A DNA stretch of 64,000 bases from Corylus avellana (GCF_901000735.1 NC_081543.1:17884457-17948456); one strand, 5' to 3'; counted from the first letter of the stretch, positions 24,366 to 35,100 are shown. Notes: generated from the letters alone by a model not told the origin. Translations and numbers: made by a program.

Positions 24366-24797
24366 AACAATGCGAAACTGATGCCTCCAAAAACGTTTAT
24401 CAAAAGCACCCTTAGTTTTTACAGGGGCTTGGGTTAAAATTGCTTTTCATAGTTGTTAGCAAACGTTCAGGTGCTATTATACGTTGGATAAAAGGGTTCA
24501 GGCGTACATTCTGTGGTAATGCCAACTAGCTAAAAGATTGGTCAACAAATGCTCGTGGTGGTCTCCCTAACGTACGTTCGCACTATAGGCCATGTGCGTA
24601 CGGTCGGGAGGTCCTCTAGCGTACGCTCGGTCAGTGAGGGGTGGTTTTGGGTTTTGTTTTAGAAAGGCTTAAAGGGGTTGGGCTACTAAAAGGGTTTTGG
24701 TCTTTTGGTTTATAAAACCCTGTTTTATGAAAGCATTAACTGTTTTTGTAGAAAATTTTTAATCTTTTAAAACAGGTGTTTTCGTCGGGGTATTACA
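24366..24797 (-). mobile_element. Ty3/gypsy LTR fragment, 5' end present
   Basis: This is the counterpart of 21469-21875, but it continues to GGGGTATTACA, the reverse complement of an LTR start (TGTAATACCCC) at 24797. The rest of the element is not seen. Confidence 0.6.
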
Positions 24798-25013
24798 CCA
24801 AAGGTCCTTAGAATAATCTATTTGTACATTTTTGATAAATTCAAGGCTTAGAACTGAAAAAAATAAATAAATAAATAAAAATTGAACGGCCATCTATTCT
24901 CGGGGTTGGTTCATAAATTTATCTAAAAAATACTCTTAGAGTTATTATTAGATTTTGAATAAATTATTATTTAATTTTTAATTTAATAATGATTTTAGTA
25001 CTTTATACATTTA
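24798..25013. other. intergenic, no gene seen
   Basis: Short AT-rich stretch with an (AAAT)n run near 24860-24880, ending at the target site of the foldback element. Confidence 0.5.
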
Positions 25014-25419
25014 AAAATTATAGGAAAAACTTCAGCAAGCCCTCCCGAATTTTCAGCCAATTTGACAAGCACTCCCTGTACTTCAAACTCTCTCACTTTA
25101 CCCCCCTGAACTTTAAATTTCTATCATTTTTTTCTCCTCTATTAGTTTTCATTGTTAAACCGACATTTTGTGTCTATTATACCCTCAACCAAAACTACGT
25201 TGTTTTGAGCTCCAAAATTACACCGTTTTGGGCTTCAAAACTACATCACCACCCAACCTAAAACGACGTTGTTTTAAGTATAATATTTTTTTTAAAAAAA
25301 AGGGACCAAATCGAGGTGGCTAAAGCCACCCCCTGGCCGGTCTGGGGGTGGTTCAACCACCCCCACGGCCAAGGGGTGGTCCGGCCACCCCCAAAAGGCC
25401 AAAAAAAAAAAAAGGAGAT

Positions 25420-25590
25420 NNNNNNNNNNNNNNNNNNNNNNNNNNNNNNNNNNNNNNNNNNNNNNNNNNNNNNNNNNNNNNNNNNNNNNNNNNNNNNNNN
25501 NNNNNNNNNNNNNNNNNNNNNNNNNNNNNNNNNNNNNNNNNNNNNNNNNNNNNNNNNNNNNNNNNNNNNNNNNNNNNNNNNNNNNNNNNN
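25420..25590. other. assembly gap (171 N)
   Basis: This gap lies in the GC-rich palindromic centre of the foldback element. Its length differs from the other gaps (100 N), so it may be an estimated-size gap or masked sequence. Confidence 0.99.
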
Positions 25591-27173
25591 GGGTGATTCG
25601 ACCACCCTCCCCCCCTGGCCATGGGCATGGAGGGATGGTTCGACCACCCCCAGATCGGCCAGGGTGGCTGGAGCCATCCCGATTTGGTCCTTTCTTTTTT
25701 TTTAAAAAAAAATTTTTATTTTTATACTCAAAACGACGTCATTTTGGGTTAGGTGTGTGTTGTAGTTTTAGGGCACAAAACGGTATAGTTTTGGGATGAT
25801 GGTATAATAGGCATAAAAAGTCAAACAATTTGAATTTAACATTGAAAACTAACAGAAGGGTTCAAAGTGAGAGTAAACCAAAGTTCAAGGGACCTAAGTA
25901 AGAGTTTTGGTAGTTCCAGAGTGTTTGTCAAATTGGCTGAAAATTCTGGAGCTTCCTAAGGGTGCGTTTGGGAGTGCGATTTCAAAAAAATAACCTGTGA
26001 TGTTAAACCAAATCGCAATTTTAGGGTGTTTGGGATTGCGATTTTAAAAACGCAAATTTTAAAATCGCAAAAAAATCTGCGATTCCCATAAGCTGATTAG
26101 AGGGTGCTTATTTAAAAAAGTGCGAATTTAAAACAAAATCGCGATTTCTAATAAAAAGATATTTGGTGCAATAGTTACTTTTTTTTGAGCGGAAATGAAA
26201 AAAATACCAAGAATACCCACCTAAAATATATTAAAACCCTTTTTTCTCTTTTTTTTTTTTTTTTTCTTCCTCTGTCTTGTTCATCCTTTCTCCGCCGAGT
26301 AGCAGTGTGCGTCGTTGTTGTTCATCTCTCCGCCCCTCTACCAAGTAATAATCTCACCTTAATATTTTCTTCCTCTCCATATAACTTCTTTACTTTTGTA
26401 AAACTTTCCACTGTTTATGTGGTTTGTATGATTATTGTGCCTTTTTATATATGTGTTGCAGTCTCTTCTCTATTTTTCCCACCAAACAAACAGAGATATG
26501 GAGCAAATAATTCTGTCAAAATTCACATACAACACACATCCCACCAAAAAAAAAGAAAAAAAAAAAGGGTATTGCCAGTTAGTGATATATATATATATAT
26601 ATACCGTCTATTTTTTCTATGTATAAATGGAGGGACCTCTCTCTCCATCTCTCGGTGTTACACACATCCCACCAAAAAAAAAAAAAAAAGGGTATTGCCA
26701 GTTTGTGATATATATATAATGGGTAATAAACAGTGATATTTTGTGATTTTTTTTTAAAATTTTTTTATTTTGCAGTGCACATAGAGGCTGGAGTATTTTT
26801 CTGGATTATTGTGCACTGATTACTTGCAGTGCACAGTGATCCGTTACTGTGCATTGCACAGTAACAATTTAAAATACTGACTTTTTAATATTTTTTTTTT
26901 AGTGCTGTTTCGTTTCAATGTTGGCATCAACTCCACATGTCCATATATGAAATATAGTGAAGGATAAATTCAAATATTATTTATATATCAAAGAAACATG
27001 TGGCAACGTATAAGCTAAAAAATGACAAAAGTAAAGACTTAAATAAAGCTTTGATGGTTTATATATAGTTGAATGCTATACTTTTATGTTAATAATTCTT
27101 TTGGTTTTTATTGGTATATGAGATGGTTAATATATTAGTGTCTTACTAGATTTCTAAAATTATAATTTTGTAG

Positions 27174-28266
27174 ATGGATAAACAAAATACGATATCCAAT
27201 CCTAAACCTGAATCAAAACAAAGTAACTCAGATGCTAGAGCTCTTTGGACATCACAATTTACTACAATCTTTTGTGAACTCTGTGTGGATGAGGTATTTC
27301 AAGGTAATCGACCAAATACCCACTTTACAAAACATGGTTGGAAGAATATTGAGGTAGCATTTAAAAATAAGACCGGTAAGTCATGGGAATATCGTAAGTT
27401 CAAGAATAAGTGGGACACATTGAAAAAAGATTGGATTGCTTGGAACAAATTGAAAGGAAGTGAAACTGGATTAGGATGGGACGCAACCAAAGGAACAATA
27501 GTTGCAACGAATGAATGGTGGGAAAGGAAGTTAAAGGTGTGTCTCTCGTCATCAATTAATATGATTTTTTTAGTAATAGTTTGTATTTTTAGTTATTAAT
27601 ATAAGTATTTTAATTATGTAGGAGGTTCCTGAGGCTTCAAAATTCCGGGAAAAAGGTTTAGATAACCTTCATTTATTAGACATAATGTTCAGAGACATTG
27701 CGGCTACTGGAGAAAGCGCATGGACTCCCTCTTCAGGTGGTTTACCTACTAATTTTGAGACTCCTGTGGAGGTGTCAGGTGACTCGTCTAGTGAGTTGAG
27801 TCCTCAATATAATCATGATGATATTGAGACACTTAGTCTTACACAGACACCTAATCCTACACAGCCATCTAATCCTACACAGCCACCTAATCCTACACAA
27901 CCACCTAATCCTAAACAGCCTCCCCAAGAAATGAGAAAGAAGCGAGTAGGTACCGTCATGCAAAGTAAAGGAAAGAAAGCAGGAACTGTGTCAAAGCTGC
28001 TACACGAGCTCAGCAAAACAAGTAATGCTGTTGAGTTAAAGGCCACAAGTCAAGCAAATTCAAGTAATAGTATTCGTGATGTCTTGAAGCGTGTGTGCAC
28101 CTTGGATGGTGTTGAGGAGGGTTCTGATTTCCATCGTATGGCAGCTCGTATCTTTCAGAATAAAGAAAAGAGAGAGGTGTTTGCTGTGTTGGAAAAACCA
28201 CATTTGCAACTTATGTTTCTAAAAGATGAAGCAAAATCGATAGACAACCGCCATTTCTTTACTTGA
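27174..28266 (+). CDS. PIF/Harbinger ORF1, Myb/SANT-like DNA-binding protein
   Basis: Two exons, 27174-27536 and 27622-28266, joined in phase 0 through a GT-AG intron, encode about 335 residues. Residues about 23-121 form the Myb/SANT-like domain, with a conserved W near 24, the central W-K-N-I helix, the N-K-W-D-x-L-K-K-D-W helix and a closing G-L-G-W-D. A spacer holds four 18-bp units encoding N-P-T-Q-P-S/P. The C-terminal part (about 285-335) resembles the conserved tail of these proteins. In PIF/Harbinger elements ORF1 helps the transposase reach DNA and enter the nucleus. There are no stops or frameshifts. The ORF2 start lies 251 bp downstream. Confidence 0.88.
27850..27921 (+). repeat. 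18-bp coding minisatellite in ORF1 (4 units)
   Basis: Four tandem copies of an 18-bp unit of the form CCTAATCCTACACAGCCA encode a hexapeptide N-P-T-Q-P-x repeat. Point differences occur between units. Confidence 0.9.
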
Positions 28267-28517
28267 TTAGCAAGTGGATAAATTTGCAATAAGACACTTG
28301 TTATTTTTGGTGTTGGGATGTTTGAACTATGTGTTTTTTTTTATTATTATTATTACATTTGGACAATGTAATTTTAGTTTATCCACTTGATATGACTTAT
28401 GTTATTTTATATTTGAATAATGCAAATTTGATAAATGTGATTGTTGAACAATTTCTTTAAAAGATAGTTTTATGTGTTTATCTTATTAATTGTCAATATT
28501 TTTTAGGTATCACTCAT

Positions 28518-29927
28518 ATGGACTATGATGATTATATGGATTATGGTAATGATGATCATTTTCATGATAATGACGAGAATGATGATGATGATAGTGATGA
28601 TGAATTTTACCATCTTGTTTTTGCTGGATGTCGTGCAGTAGTGACGTATGCCATTAAATACATTGATAAACAACCTTATAGAAATTCTAAAGAAACTGGA
28701 TATAGGTGGTTGATACATATGATGACTGGAAATGAGACTATATGTCATGATATGTTTAGAATGAAACCACGTATTTTCTTTCAATTATGTAATGTTCTGC
28801 AACATACATATGGACTTCAGCACACGAGGCATATTAGACTAGAAGAGTCAGTAAGTATATGTTTGTTTATTCTAGCACAAGGATCATGTAATAGAATGGT
28901 TCAAGAAAGGTTTCAACATTCTGGTGAGACTATACATAGACATTTTCATACAGTTCTGAAAGCGCTTAACCTAATGGCAATGGATCTCATCAAACCTTCT
29001 GATCCCACCTTCAGTGAAGTTCCCAAAAAAATTCGGCACAATCCATTGTATTGGCCACATTTTAAGGTACTTATTTTATTTGTTTATCAATATTGCTCAA
29101 TGTGTGCTTACATTTTGTTAAAGTAGCTTAATAAGTATCTAAAATTTAATGACATGTGTATTTTAGGACTGTATCGGTGCCATTGATGGAACACATATCC
29201 CAGTTGTTGTTAGAGAGGATAAGAAAATTCCATACATTGGAAGGAAAGGAACACCAACTCAAAATGTGATGGCGGCATGTAATTTTGATTTACTTTTCAC
29301 ATTTATTATGGTAGGATGGGAAGGTGCGGCACATGATACACGTATTTTTTTAGATGCTATTCGTAAACCATCTGCAAACTTTCCTAAACCACCACCGGGT
29401 ATAGTATTTTTTTAATCTTATTGATTATGAATGCATATTGTTTATGTACATCTCATATATGGTTATTATTATCGTGTGTAGGAAAATATTATTTAGTTGA
29501 TGCTGGATACCCCTTAATGAAAGGGTACTTGACACCTTACAAAGGGGACAGATATCACCTTCTCGATTTTCGACAAGCTGGTCGAGGAAATGGGATAGAG
29601 GAGAGGTTTAATTATATTCACTCATCACTTAGAAGTGTTATAGAACGAACTTTTGGTGTGTGGAAGAATAGGTGGCATATTTTAAGGCAAATGCCATCTT
29701 ATGATATTAACGACCAAATGCTCATTGTGGTTGCTACCGCGGTCCTTCATAATTTTATTAGAATACATGACATAAAGGATAAGGGGTTTAAGTGGGATAA
29801 AGATAACTTCGATAATAATGATGATGATGATGTAAGGAGTAACAGTCAGGAAAACATTGACAATATACATGACGAGGAGATGAAAGTGGTTCGTGACAAT
29901 ATAGCCCGATCCGTTTGTGGGTTGTAA
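28518..29927 (+). CDS. PIF/Harbinger DDE transposase (ORF2)
   Basis: Three exons, 28518-29066, 29167-29398 and 29482-29927, joined by GT-AG introns, give 408 residues, a usual length for the family. The N-terminus is a run of Asp/Asn/Tyr codons. A helix-turn-helix-like region follows (about residues 90-150). The catalytic triad is present: Asp in A-I-D-G-T-H (start of exon 2), Asp in H-D-T-R-I-F (exon 2), and Glu in E-R-T-F-G-V-W-K-N-R-W (exon 3). The enzyme cuts at the element's ends and inserts at TWA sites. No stops or frameshifts were found. It is nearly identical to the second copy at 38150-39565. Confidence 0.93.
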
Positions 29928-30473
29928 ACAGTGCTTTGTTATTTATGTTTTAGGCTAATTTTTAATGTCCTTTAAGTTTTTTTTGGTGATTTATCAAGTA
30001 CTAATTTAAATTATTGGTGAATTATGTAACAATTAAATTTGATAAACATTATTAGTTTAATTTGATGGATTGTTCTTGTATTTTTTATCATATGTCTGTT
30101 TGGAATATGTTTCAGGAAAAAAAAAATACAAAAACAAAAAAGCATATAGAAACAAGTAATATAGCAATATATAATTGCCTAAGTAGAAAACTCAAAGTTA
30201 ATGTCAAATTATAAGTCATATTTTTGTTTGCATAGGTGTTAAAAATGGAGGCTTATAGACAATGTTAGTTATTTTATTGTTATAAAGAAATGTCCTTATT
30301 GGTAATTTGGTCATGAAACCGCAATTATATGTTAATGTTATCCAAATACTCATTTGATAAAAAAAATACTTTTTAGCATGTTTCACCAAACGCATGTGCG
30401 ATTTTAAAAACGCAATTTTTAAAAATACAATTTTTAAAATCGTAATTATTAAAATTGAACTCCCAAGCGGCCC
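29928..30473. other. 3' region of the PIF element
   Basis: Non-coding tail of the Harbinger element: transposase 3' UTR, AT-rich DNA, then GCGATTTTAAAA-type subterminal repeats and the terminal repeat. The stretch from about 29993 is also retained in the deletion derivative at 41019-42463. Confidence 0.8.
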
Positions 30474-30496
30474 TAAGTTTCCCCAAAATTATATCA

Positions 30497-30544
30497 ATGG
30501 CGTCCGCCGGTTGTCGCTGTTTAAATCCTTACCAATCTCTCTGA
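30497..30544 (+). CDS. upstream ORF (15 codons) in the CAT leader
   Basis: An ATG at 30497 opens a 15-residue frame that ends at TGA 30542-30544, 40 bp before the CAT start and in another frame. It has G at +4. It is present unchanged in the second copy (42487-42534). If transcription starts upstream of it, it could lower translation of the transporter. Whether it is transcribed is unknown. Confidence 0.4.
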   Translation: MASAGCRCLNPYQSL

Positions 30545-30584
30545 ACCAAAAGCAACCCAACCAGCCTCTCTTTGAGCCGCTAGC

Positions 30585-32348
30585 ATGGATGTGCGGCCTG
30601 AGCAACAACACTCAGGGCCTCCTGGTAGAAGCTACTGGCGATGGAGCAAGCAAGACTTCTTCCCAGAAGCCTCGTTCCAAAGCCTCGCATCCTACAAGGC
30701 CGCACTCTCCCACACCTGCTCCCGCCTTAGGGACCGCCTCCTCCACCGCTCCACCGACGCCTTCGAGCTGGTGGAGCTCCGCAAGGCCAGCGAGCACAAC
30801 ATGCACAAGTGCCTCAACTGGTGGGACCTTGTCTGGCTCAGCTTCGGCTCCGTCGTCGGCTCCGGCATCTTCACCATCACCGGCCTCGAAGCCCACGATG
30901 ACGCCGGCCCCTCCATTGTCCTCTCCTACGCTGTCTCCGGCCTCTCTGCTCTGCTCTCCTCCTTCTGCTACACCGAGTTCGCCGTCGAGATCCCTGTCGC
31001 CGGGGGCTCCTTCTCCTACCTGCGCGTGGAGTTGGGCGACTTCATCGCCTTCATTGCCGCCGGGAATATTCTCTTGGAGGCCGTAGTCGGCGCGGCCGGG
31101 CTGGGCAGAGCATGGTCTTCCTACTTCGCCAGTATGATCAAGAACAACCCCGATTTTCTTCGCTTTAAGGTAAGTTCCTTAGCCGAAGGTTTTGATCTTT
31201 TAGATCCGGTTGCTGTTGGAGTGCTTCTAGTTGCCAATACCATAGCGATGAGTGGAACAAAGAGGGCATCTTTCCTAAACTGGGTTACTTGCATATTGAG
31301 CGCTATTGCCATTTTGTTTATCATAGTGGTTGGGTTTGTCCATGCCAAGAGCTCAAATTTGGTCCCCTTTTTTCCAATGGGAGCAAAGGGTGTTTTCCGG
31401 GCTGCTGCAGTTGTGTATTGGTCTTATACCGGGTTCGATATGGTGGCGACGATGGCGGAGGAGACTAAGCGGCCCTCAAGGGATATACCTCTGGGGTTGA
31501 TTGGTTCCATGGCTGTGATCACTGTGGTTTATTGCTTGATGGCTTTGGCATTGACAATGATGGAGAAATACACTGAGATTGATAGGGACGCGGCGTATTC
31601 GGCTGCTTTTGGTAAAATTGGCATGAATTGGGCCAAGTATTTAGTGAGTATATGTGCACTGAAGGGGATGACTACTAGCTTGTTGGTTGGATCTCTGGGG
31701 CAAGCTCGATACACGACTCAGATTGCAAGGGCTCATATGATTCCGCCCTGGTTCGCTCTTGTGCACCCAAGGACTGGTACTCCCATTTATGCTACTCTAT
31801 TGGTAACCATAACTAGTGTAATTGTAGCATTTTTCTCCAGTTTGGATGTGTTGTCGAGTGTTTTCTCGTTCAGTACACTCTTCATTTTTATGCTTATTGC
31901 AGTTGCATTGCTTGTGAGGCGATATTATGTCAGGGATGTGACACCCAGTTTGGTTAAATTCCTTGTATGCTTATTTGTTATTATTGGATCTTGCATTGGA
32001 GGAACGGTACTTTGGAATTTGAATAGGGGAGGGTGGATTGGGTATGTAGTGACTGGTTTAGTTTGGTTTTTGGGGACTCTGGCAATGGCGCTGCTTCCAA
32101 AGCACCAAGCTCCAAAGGTTTGGGGGGTTCCTCTTGTTCCGTGGTTGCCTTCATTGTCCATTGGGATGAATATTTTTCTTATTGGGTCACTTGGTTCTGT
32201 GGCATTCTGGAGGTTCTTTATTTGCAGCGCAGTAATGCTCATCTACTATTTCTTCATTGGTCTCCACGCTACCTATGATGTGGCGCATCAGGACGAACAG
32301 GAGTTGAAAAAAGAAGAGGGAAAGGAAGATACGAATCAAGGGGCGTAA
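30585..32348 (+). CDS. cationic amino acid transporter, CAT6/7-like (copy A)
   Basis: A 587-residue single-exon protein of the amino acid-polyamine-organocation superfamily. These proteins move basic and other amino acids across the plasma membrane or tonoplast. After a hydrophilic N-terminus of about 75 residues, the first membrane segment follows a conserved L-N-W-W-D-L. The sequence then shows the family's G-S-V-V-G-S-G-I-F loop, the C-Y-T-E-F-A-V-E-I-P-V-A-G-G-S stretch, and about 14 hydrophobic segments ending near residue 570, with a Lys/Glu-rich tail. Similarity is highest to Arabidopsis CAT6/CAT7, and the length fits. The ATG at 30585 is followed by an in-frame protein start. The first 580 bp are strongly GC-rich and the rest AT-richer, with the change at a sequence (AAGGTAAGT, 31167) that looks like a splice donor although the frame reads through. 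A nested transposon pair ends 92 bp upstream of the ATG. Confidence 0.93.
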   Translation: MDVRPEQQHSGPPGRSYWRWSKQDFFPEASFQSLASYKAALSHTCSRLRDRLLHRSTDAFELVELRKASEHNMHKCLNWWDLVWLSFGSVVGSGIFTITGLEAHDDAGPSIVLSYAVSGLSALLSSFCYTEFAVEIPVAGGSFSYLRVELGDFIAFIAAGNILLEAVVGAAGLGRAWSSYFASMIKNNPDFLRFKVSSLAEGFDLLDPVAVGVLLVANTIAMSGTKRASFLNWVTCILSAIAILFIIVVGFVHAKSSNLVPFFPMGAKGVFRAAAVVYWSYTGFDMVATMAEETKRPSRDIPLGLIGSMAVITVVYCLMALALTMMEKYTEIDRDAAYSAAFGKIGMNWAKYLVSICALKGMTTSLLVGSLGQARYTTQIARAHMIPPWFALVHPRTGTPIYATLLVTITSVIVAFFSSLDVLSSVFSFSTLFIFMLIAVALLVRRYYVRDVTPSLVKFLVCLFVIIGSCIGGTVLWNLNRGGWIGYVVTGLVWFLGTLAMALLPKHQAPKVWGVPLVPWLPSLSIGMNIFLIGSLGSVAFWRFFICSAVMLIYYFFIGLHATYDVAHQDEQELKKEEGKEDTNQGA

Positions 32349-33274
32349 CGGTAGGTATGTTGGTATAGCAACATGTTGGTGGTTTCCACATTCCAGTTAC
32401 TGTAGTTGATAATGGTCTGATTATTGCTTAAAGATACGTTGCATATTACAGAATTTCTTTTTCTTCCTGAATTTATGGCCTTGATTGGAATCTTTTTTTC
32501 ATGAAATGAATCCATCTATTTAATTTTAACTTGGTTTCATACATTTTAACTTTGTATTTGTTTAGGTGAATCAAGGGGCTTTTGTCTAGTGCCTTGGTAA
32601 GTGTCTCCGGTTGTCTAGTACATGATGCATTTCTAACAGACTTGCTAACGAGACTCTCTACTCTTCACAAATTTACATTGTTTTGAAGTCAACCTAAACC
32701 CTAAGACATGAGGACTTACAACCATTGTTTTGACCATCGAATATGGCAACACTAAAAACCGAATAGATTCTAATTGATATATTAATATTCCCTGCGTTGT
32801 TTATTAATTTCTCTTACAAGTTAACATGATTAACATAAATCTGACCTTTTGTTGGATTGCCAGTGTAATTGAGCCTTTTTGGTAAATAGATAAGATTTTG
32901 CCTTGTCTTAATCCACCGTAAAATTTGAACTTTAACTTCACTTTATCTATATAGGAAGATATTGAGAAAATTTTAAAAAGTTGACAATGATGGTATGAAC
33001 TATCTTTCTTTATCATCTTACTTGTTCTTAACTATGAACCGTACTTATCAAAAAAACTATGAACCTATGCATTGTAAGACTTATAAAAAAAACATCAATC
33101 AATCTTGCATCATTGGAAATCTTAATACCATAATAACATTGGCATTGGATGTACCTAGAATGTAATTATTCCATGGGCTAGTTTGTATTGCATAGATTAA
33201 ATTGAATTTATTTTCCTATATTTATTTAAGTTATTCGTCTTCATTGCCTATGTAGAATTATTTTTTTCTTTTAA
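32349..33274. other. 3' flank of CAT copy A; no further gene seen
   Basis: Probable 3' UTR and downstream DNA. A GAATCAAGGGGC segment at the end of the coding region (about 32334) recurs at about 32569, a small duplication. No clear polyadenylation signal was fixed. Confidence 0.45.
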
Positions 33275-33771
33275 GGGAAAACTACACTTACCTTCCTCAA
33301 ACAAACACCCAAATTGCAATGTGCTCTCAAACTTTAAAATGTTGTAATTGACACCACCCCCCCCAGATTACCTAGCTAGTCCTATCACTTAGCCCCCATC
33401 GTTAGAATTTTTTGCTATATCCGACGTTAAATGAGTAAAATTCCATTATACTCCTATCTTATTTTTCAGAAAATACAATTATGCCCTTAGATTAAAAGAA
33501 AACCTTCCCTAGCCATGGAGACTCACGGCCTGGCCATGGGTCTCCTCCCACAATGGTTCTTTTTTTTTTTTAAAACAAAAAAAATATTTTTTTATGTGAT
33601 GCAAGGGTATTATTTTGATTTTTTAAAATTTTTGTCGGATTTAAGAAAAAATCCTAACGGAAGGGGCTAAATAAAATGGCTAGATAGTGTAGAGGGTCAA
33701 TTGCAACATTTTAAAGTTTTGGGGACATTGCAATTTGAGTGCAAGTTTGAGGGAATAAATGTAGTTTTTCC
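33275..33771. mobile_element. Mutator-like MITE, 497 bp, TSD TTCTTTTAA
   Basis: It starts GGGAAAACTACACTTACC and ends GTAGTTTTTCC, with inverted arms of about 200 bp. It is flanked by a perfect 9-bp duplication at 33266-33274 and 33772-33780. It encodes nothing. The same insertion is in block B, so it predates the duplication. Confidence 0.88.
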
Positions 33772-35100
33772 TTCTTTTAATAGATAGTGCTTGTTGATCT
33801 TTTTATGTGTAATATGATTTGTTTACGTGTCATTGGCTTCATTTCGCTAGATGACTCCGCCATAAAAGATGAATATGAGCCTTCAAATATTAATAATAAT
33901 AATAATAAAAAGATTTCATTTCAATGGGTTGTCCAAGTTCCTCATAAGAATGTTTGGAAAATGGTTGCTATGTTGTGCTTTTGGCATCCAGCCACAGTAC
34001 CCATTGCTTGAATTTGGAATATTACATAACAATGTATGACAATTTGAAGTAATCAGTAATCTGTAGATGATGCAAAAGAATGACCACAGAAGTGGAATTT
34101 TGGATCCATTGGATCCATTTTTGTCCGTGGTAGGTATAGGAATTCAGGATTATATTTGATAATGCATGGCAATCATTTATCATCATCGAAATGAATGGGA
34201 TAAGTTGTGGAGAAGTATGCATTTAGTTATTCTAATTTCTCCTGCACTTGTAGAATGGAAGTAAGAAGAAAAGAGAGAATAAAACCAAGTTAGACAAGCA
34301 AAAAACATAAACTGTGTGCTATTTCCAAACGCTTACAAAGGTGAAAAGCATTGATGGAGACAATGAGAGGGGGGCCTGTAACTGATATGCAGTTACTGGT
34401 ATCAAATAGAGTCGTGTAAAGTAAAACATACATATTTACACTTTGGTGGAAGAAATTTGTGCAAGTAATTTTTGTCTGGGCTGTTGCAGTCTTTCAAGAA
34501 TTATTTAAACCTTAAAACAGTGTCATTGGGTTTTGAGGAGAGTAGAACCTTAGCTAATATTTTTTCCTTGTATAGTCTTTTCATTTAATATTCTTCTTTG
34601 TTTTACTTTTCCTTTCTCAGTAAATGGAACACAATTTTGTGACAACAGTGAGTTCAGCATGTCTCTTTACACCTTAGTTTTATTTTGGTGAATGAAGATT
34701 TACCTTAGTTTTATTTTGGTGGATGAAGATTCATGCACATTCATTTGATATTAGAATGAAATTCAAATAAACGTGATGAAGATACGTCAGCTGTTCCCTT
34801 TTACAGACTCAATTTATTAAGATTAGTTCCTTAGATTGTTAACACTTAGCCATAGCAAGGTGGATATCTAAGTAAGCAAACAGTAATATATGTTATGCAA
34901 CTGATTACAAGCATGCTGGTTCTTTCTTTGAGACGAGTCAGTAAATAACTCAAGTTGTATGAGCCCAGAATCACTTTTGCCATGGTTTGCTCTTGTTCGC
35001 CCACAGAGTTAGATCACATAATGCAGCTTTACTAGCAACTGTAGCTTGTTTCTCCTTGTTCAATGCTTTGCTTTATATTGCTAAATACACCCCCTCATTT
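33772..35100. other. non-coding; short tandem duplication at 34671-34732
   Basis: No gene recognised. A 31-bp unit (ACCTTAGTTTTATTTTGGTG followed by RATGAAGAT) is present twice in tandem at 34671-34732 and is preserved in block B. Confidence 0.5.

Larger units (their letters stand above)
25960..30473 (+). mobile_element. PIF/Harbinger transposon, 4.5 kb, apparently complete, TSD TAA
   Basis: The element starts GGGTGCGTTTGGGAGTGCGA and ends CTCCCAAGCGGCCC; these are imperfect terminal inverted repeats. It is flanked by TAA at 25957-25959 and 30474-30476, the 3-bp target duplication typical of PIF/Harbinger. Subterminal DNA is rich in GCGATTTTAAAA-type repeats in both orientations. It carries ORF1 (Myb/SANT-like) and ORF2 (DDE transposase) in the same orientation, both without stops, so it may be autonomous. 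It is inserted in the right arm of a Mutator-like element and ends 111 bp before the start codon of the CAT gene. Confidence 0.92.
25023..30484. mobile_element. Mutator-like foldback element, 9-bp TSD, interrupted by a PIF element
   Basis: The left end starts GGAAAAACTTCAGCAAGCCC and the right end (30474-30484) ends TAAGTTTCCCC. The exact 9-bp duplication AAAATTATA lies at 25014-25022 and 30485-30493. Long inverted arms (about 25023-25300 and about 25700-25959 plus 30474-30484) flank a GC-rich, palindrome-laden centre containing a 171-N gap. A 9-bp duplication with long arms points to Mutator-like elements. It encodes nothing recognisable. Its right arm is split by the Harbinger element at 25960-30473, so it is the older of the two insertions. 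Confidence 0.85.

Noticed and set aside
25258..25799. Open frames across the 171-N gap, rich in Pro/Gly/His
   Set aside because: They are created by N positions and by the palindromic centre of a foldback element.
30394..31086. Overlapping plus-strand open frame over the CAT start (Ser/Pro/Ala-rich) and its copy at 42318-43076
   Set aside because: It is an alternative frame of the GC-rich first part of the CAT gene. The composition is an artefact, and the true frame has clear family similarity.
30612..32242. Several minus-strand open frames inside the CAT genes
   Set aside because: They mirror the coding frame of the transporter and have no recognisable content.
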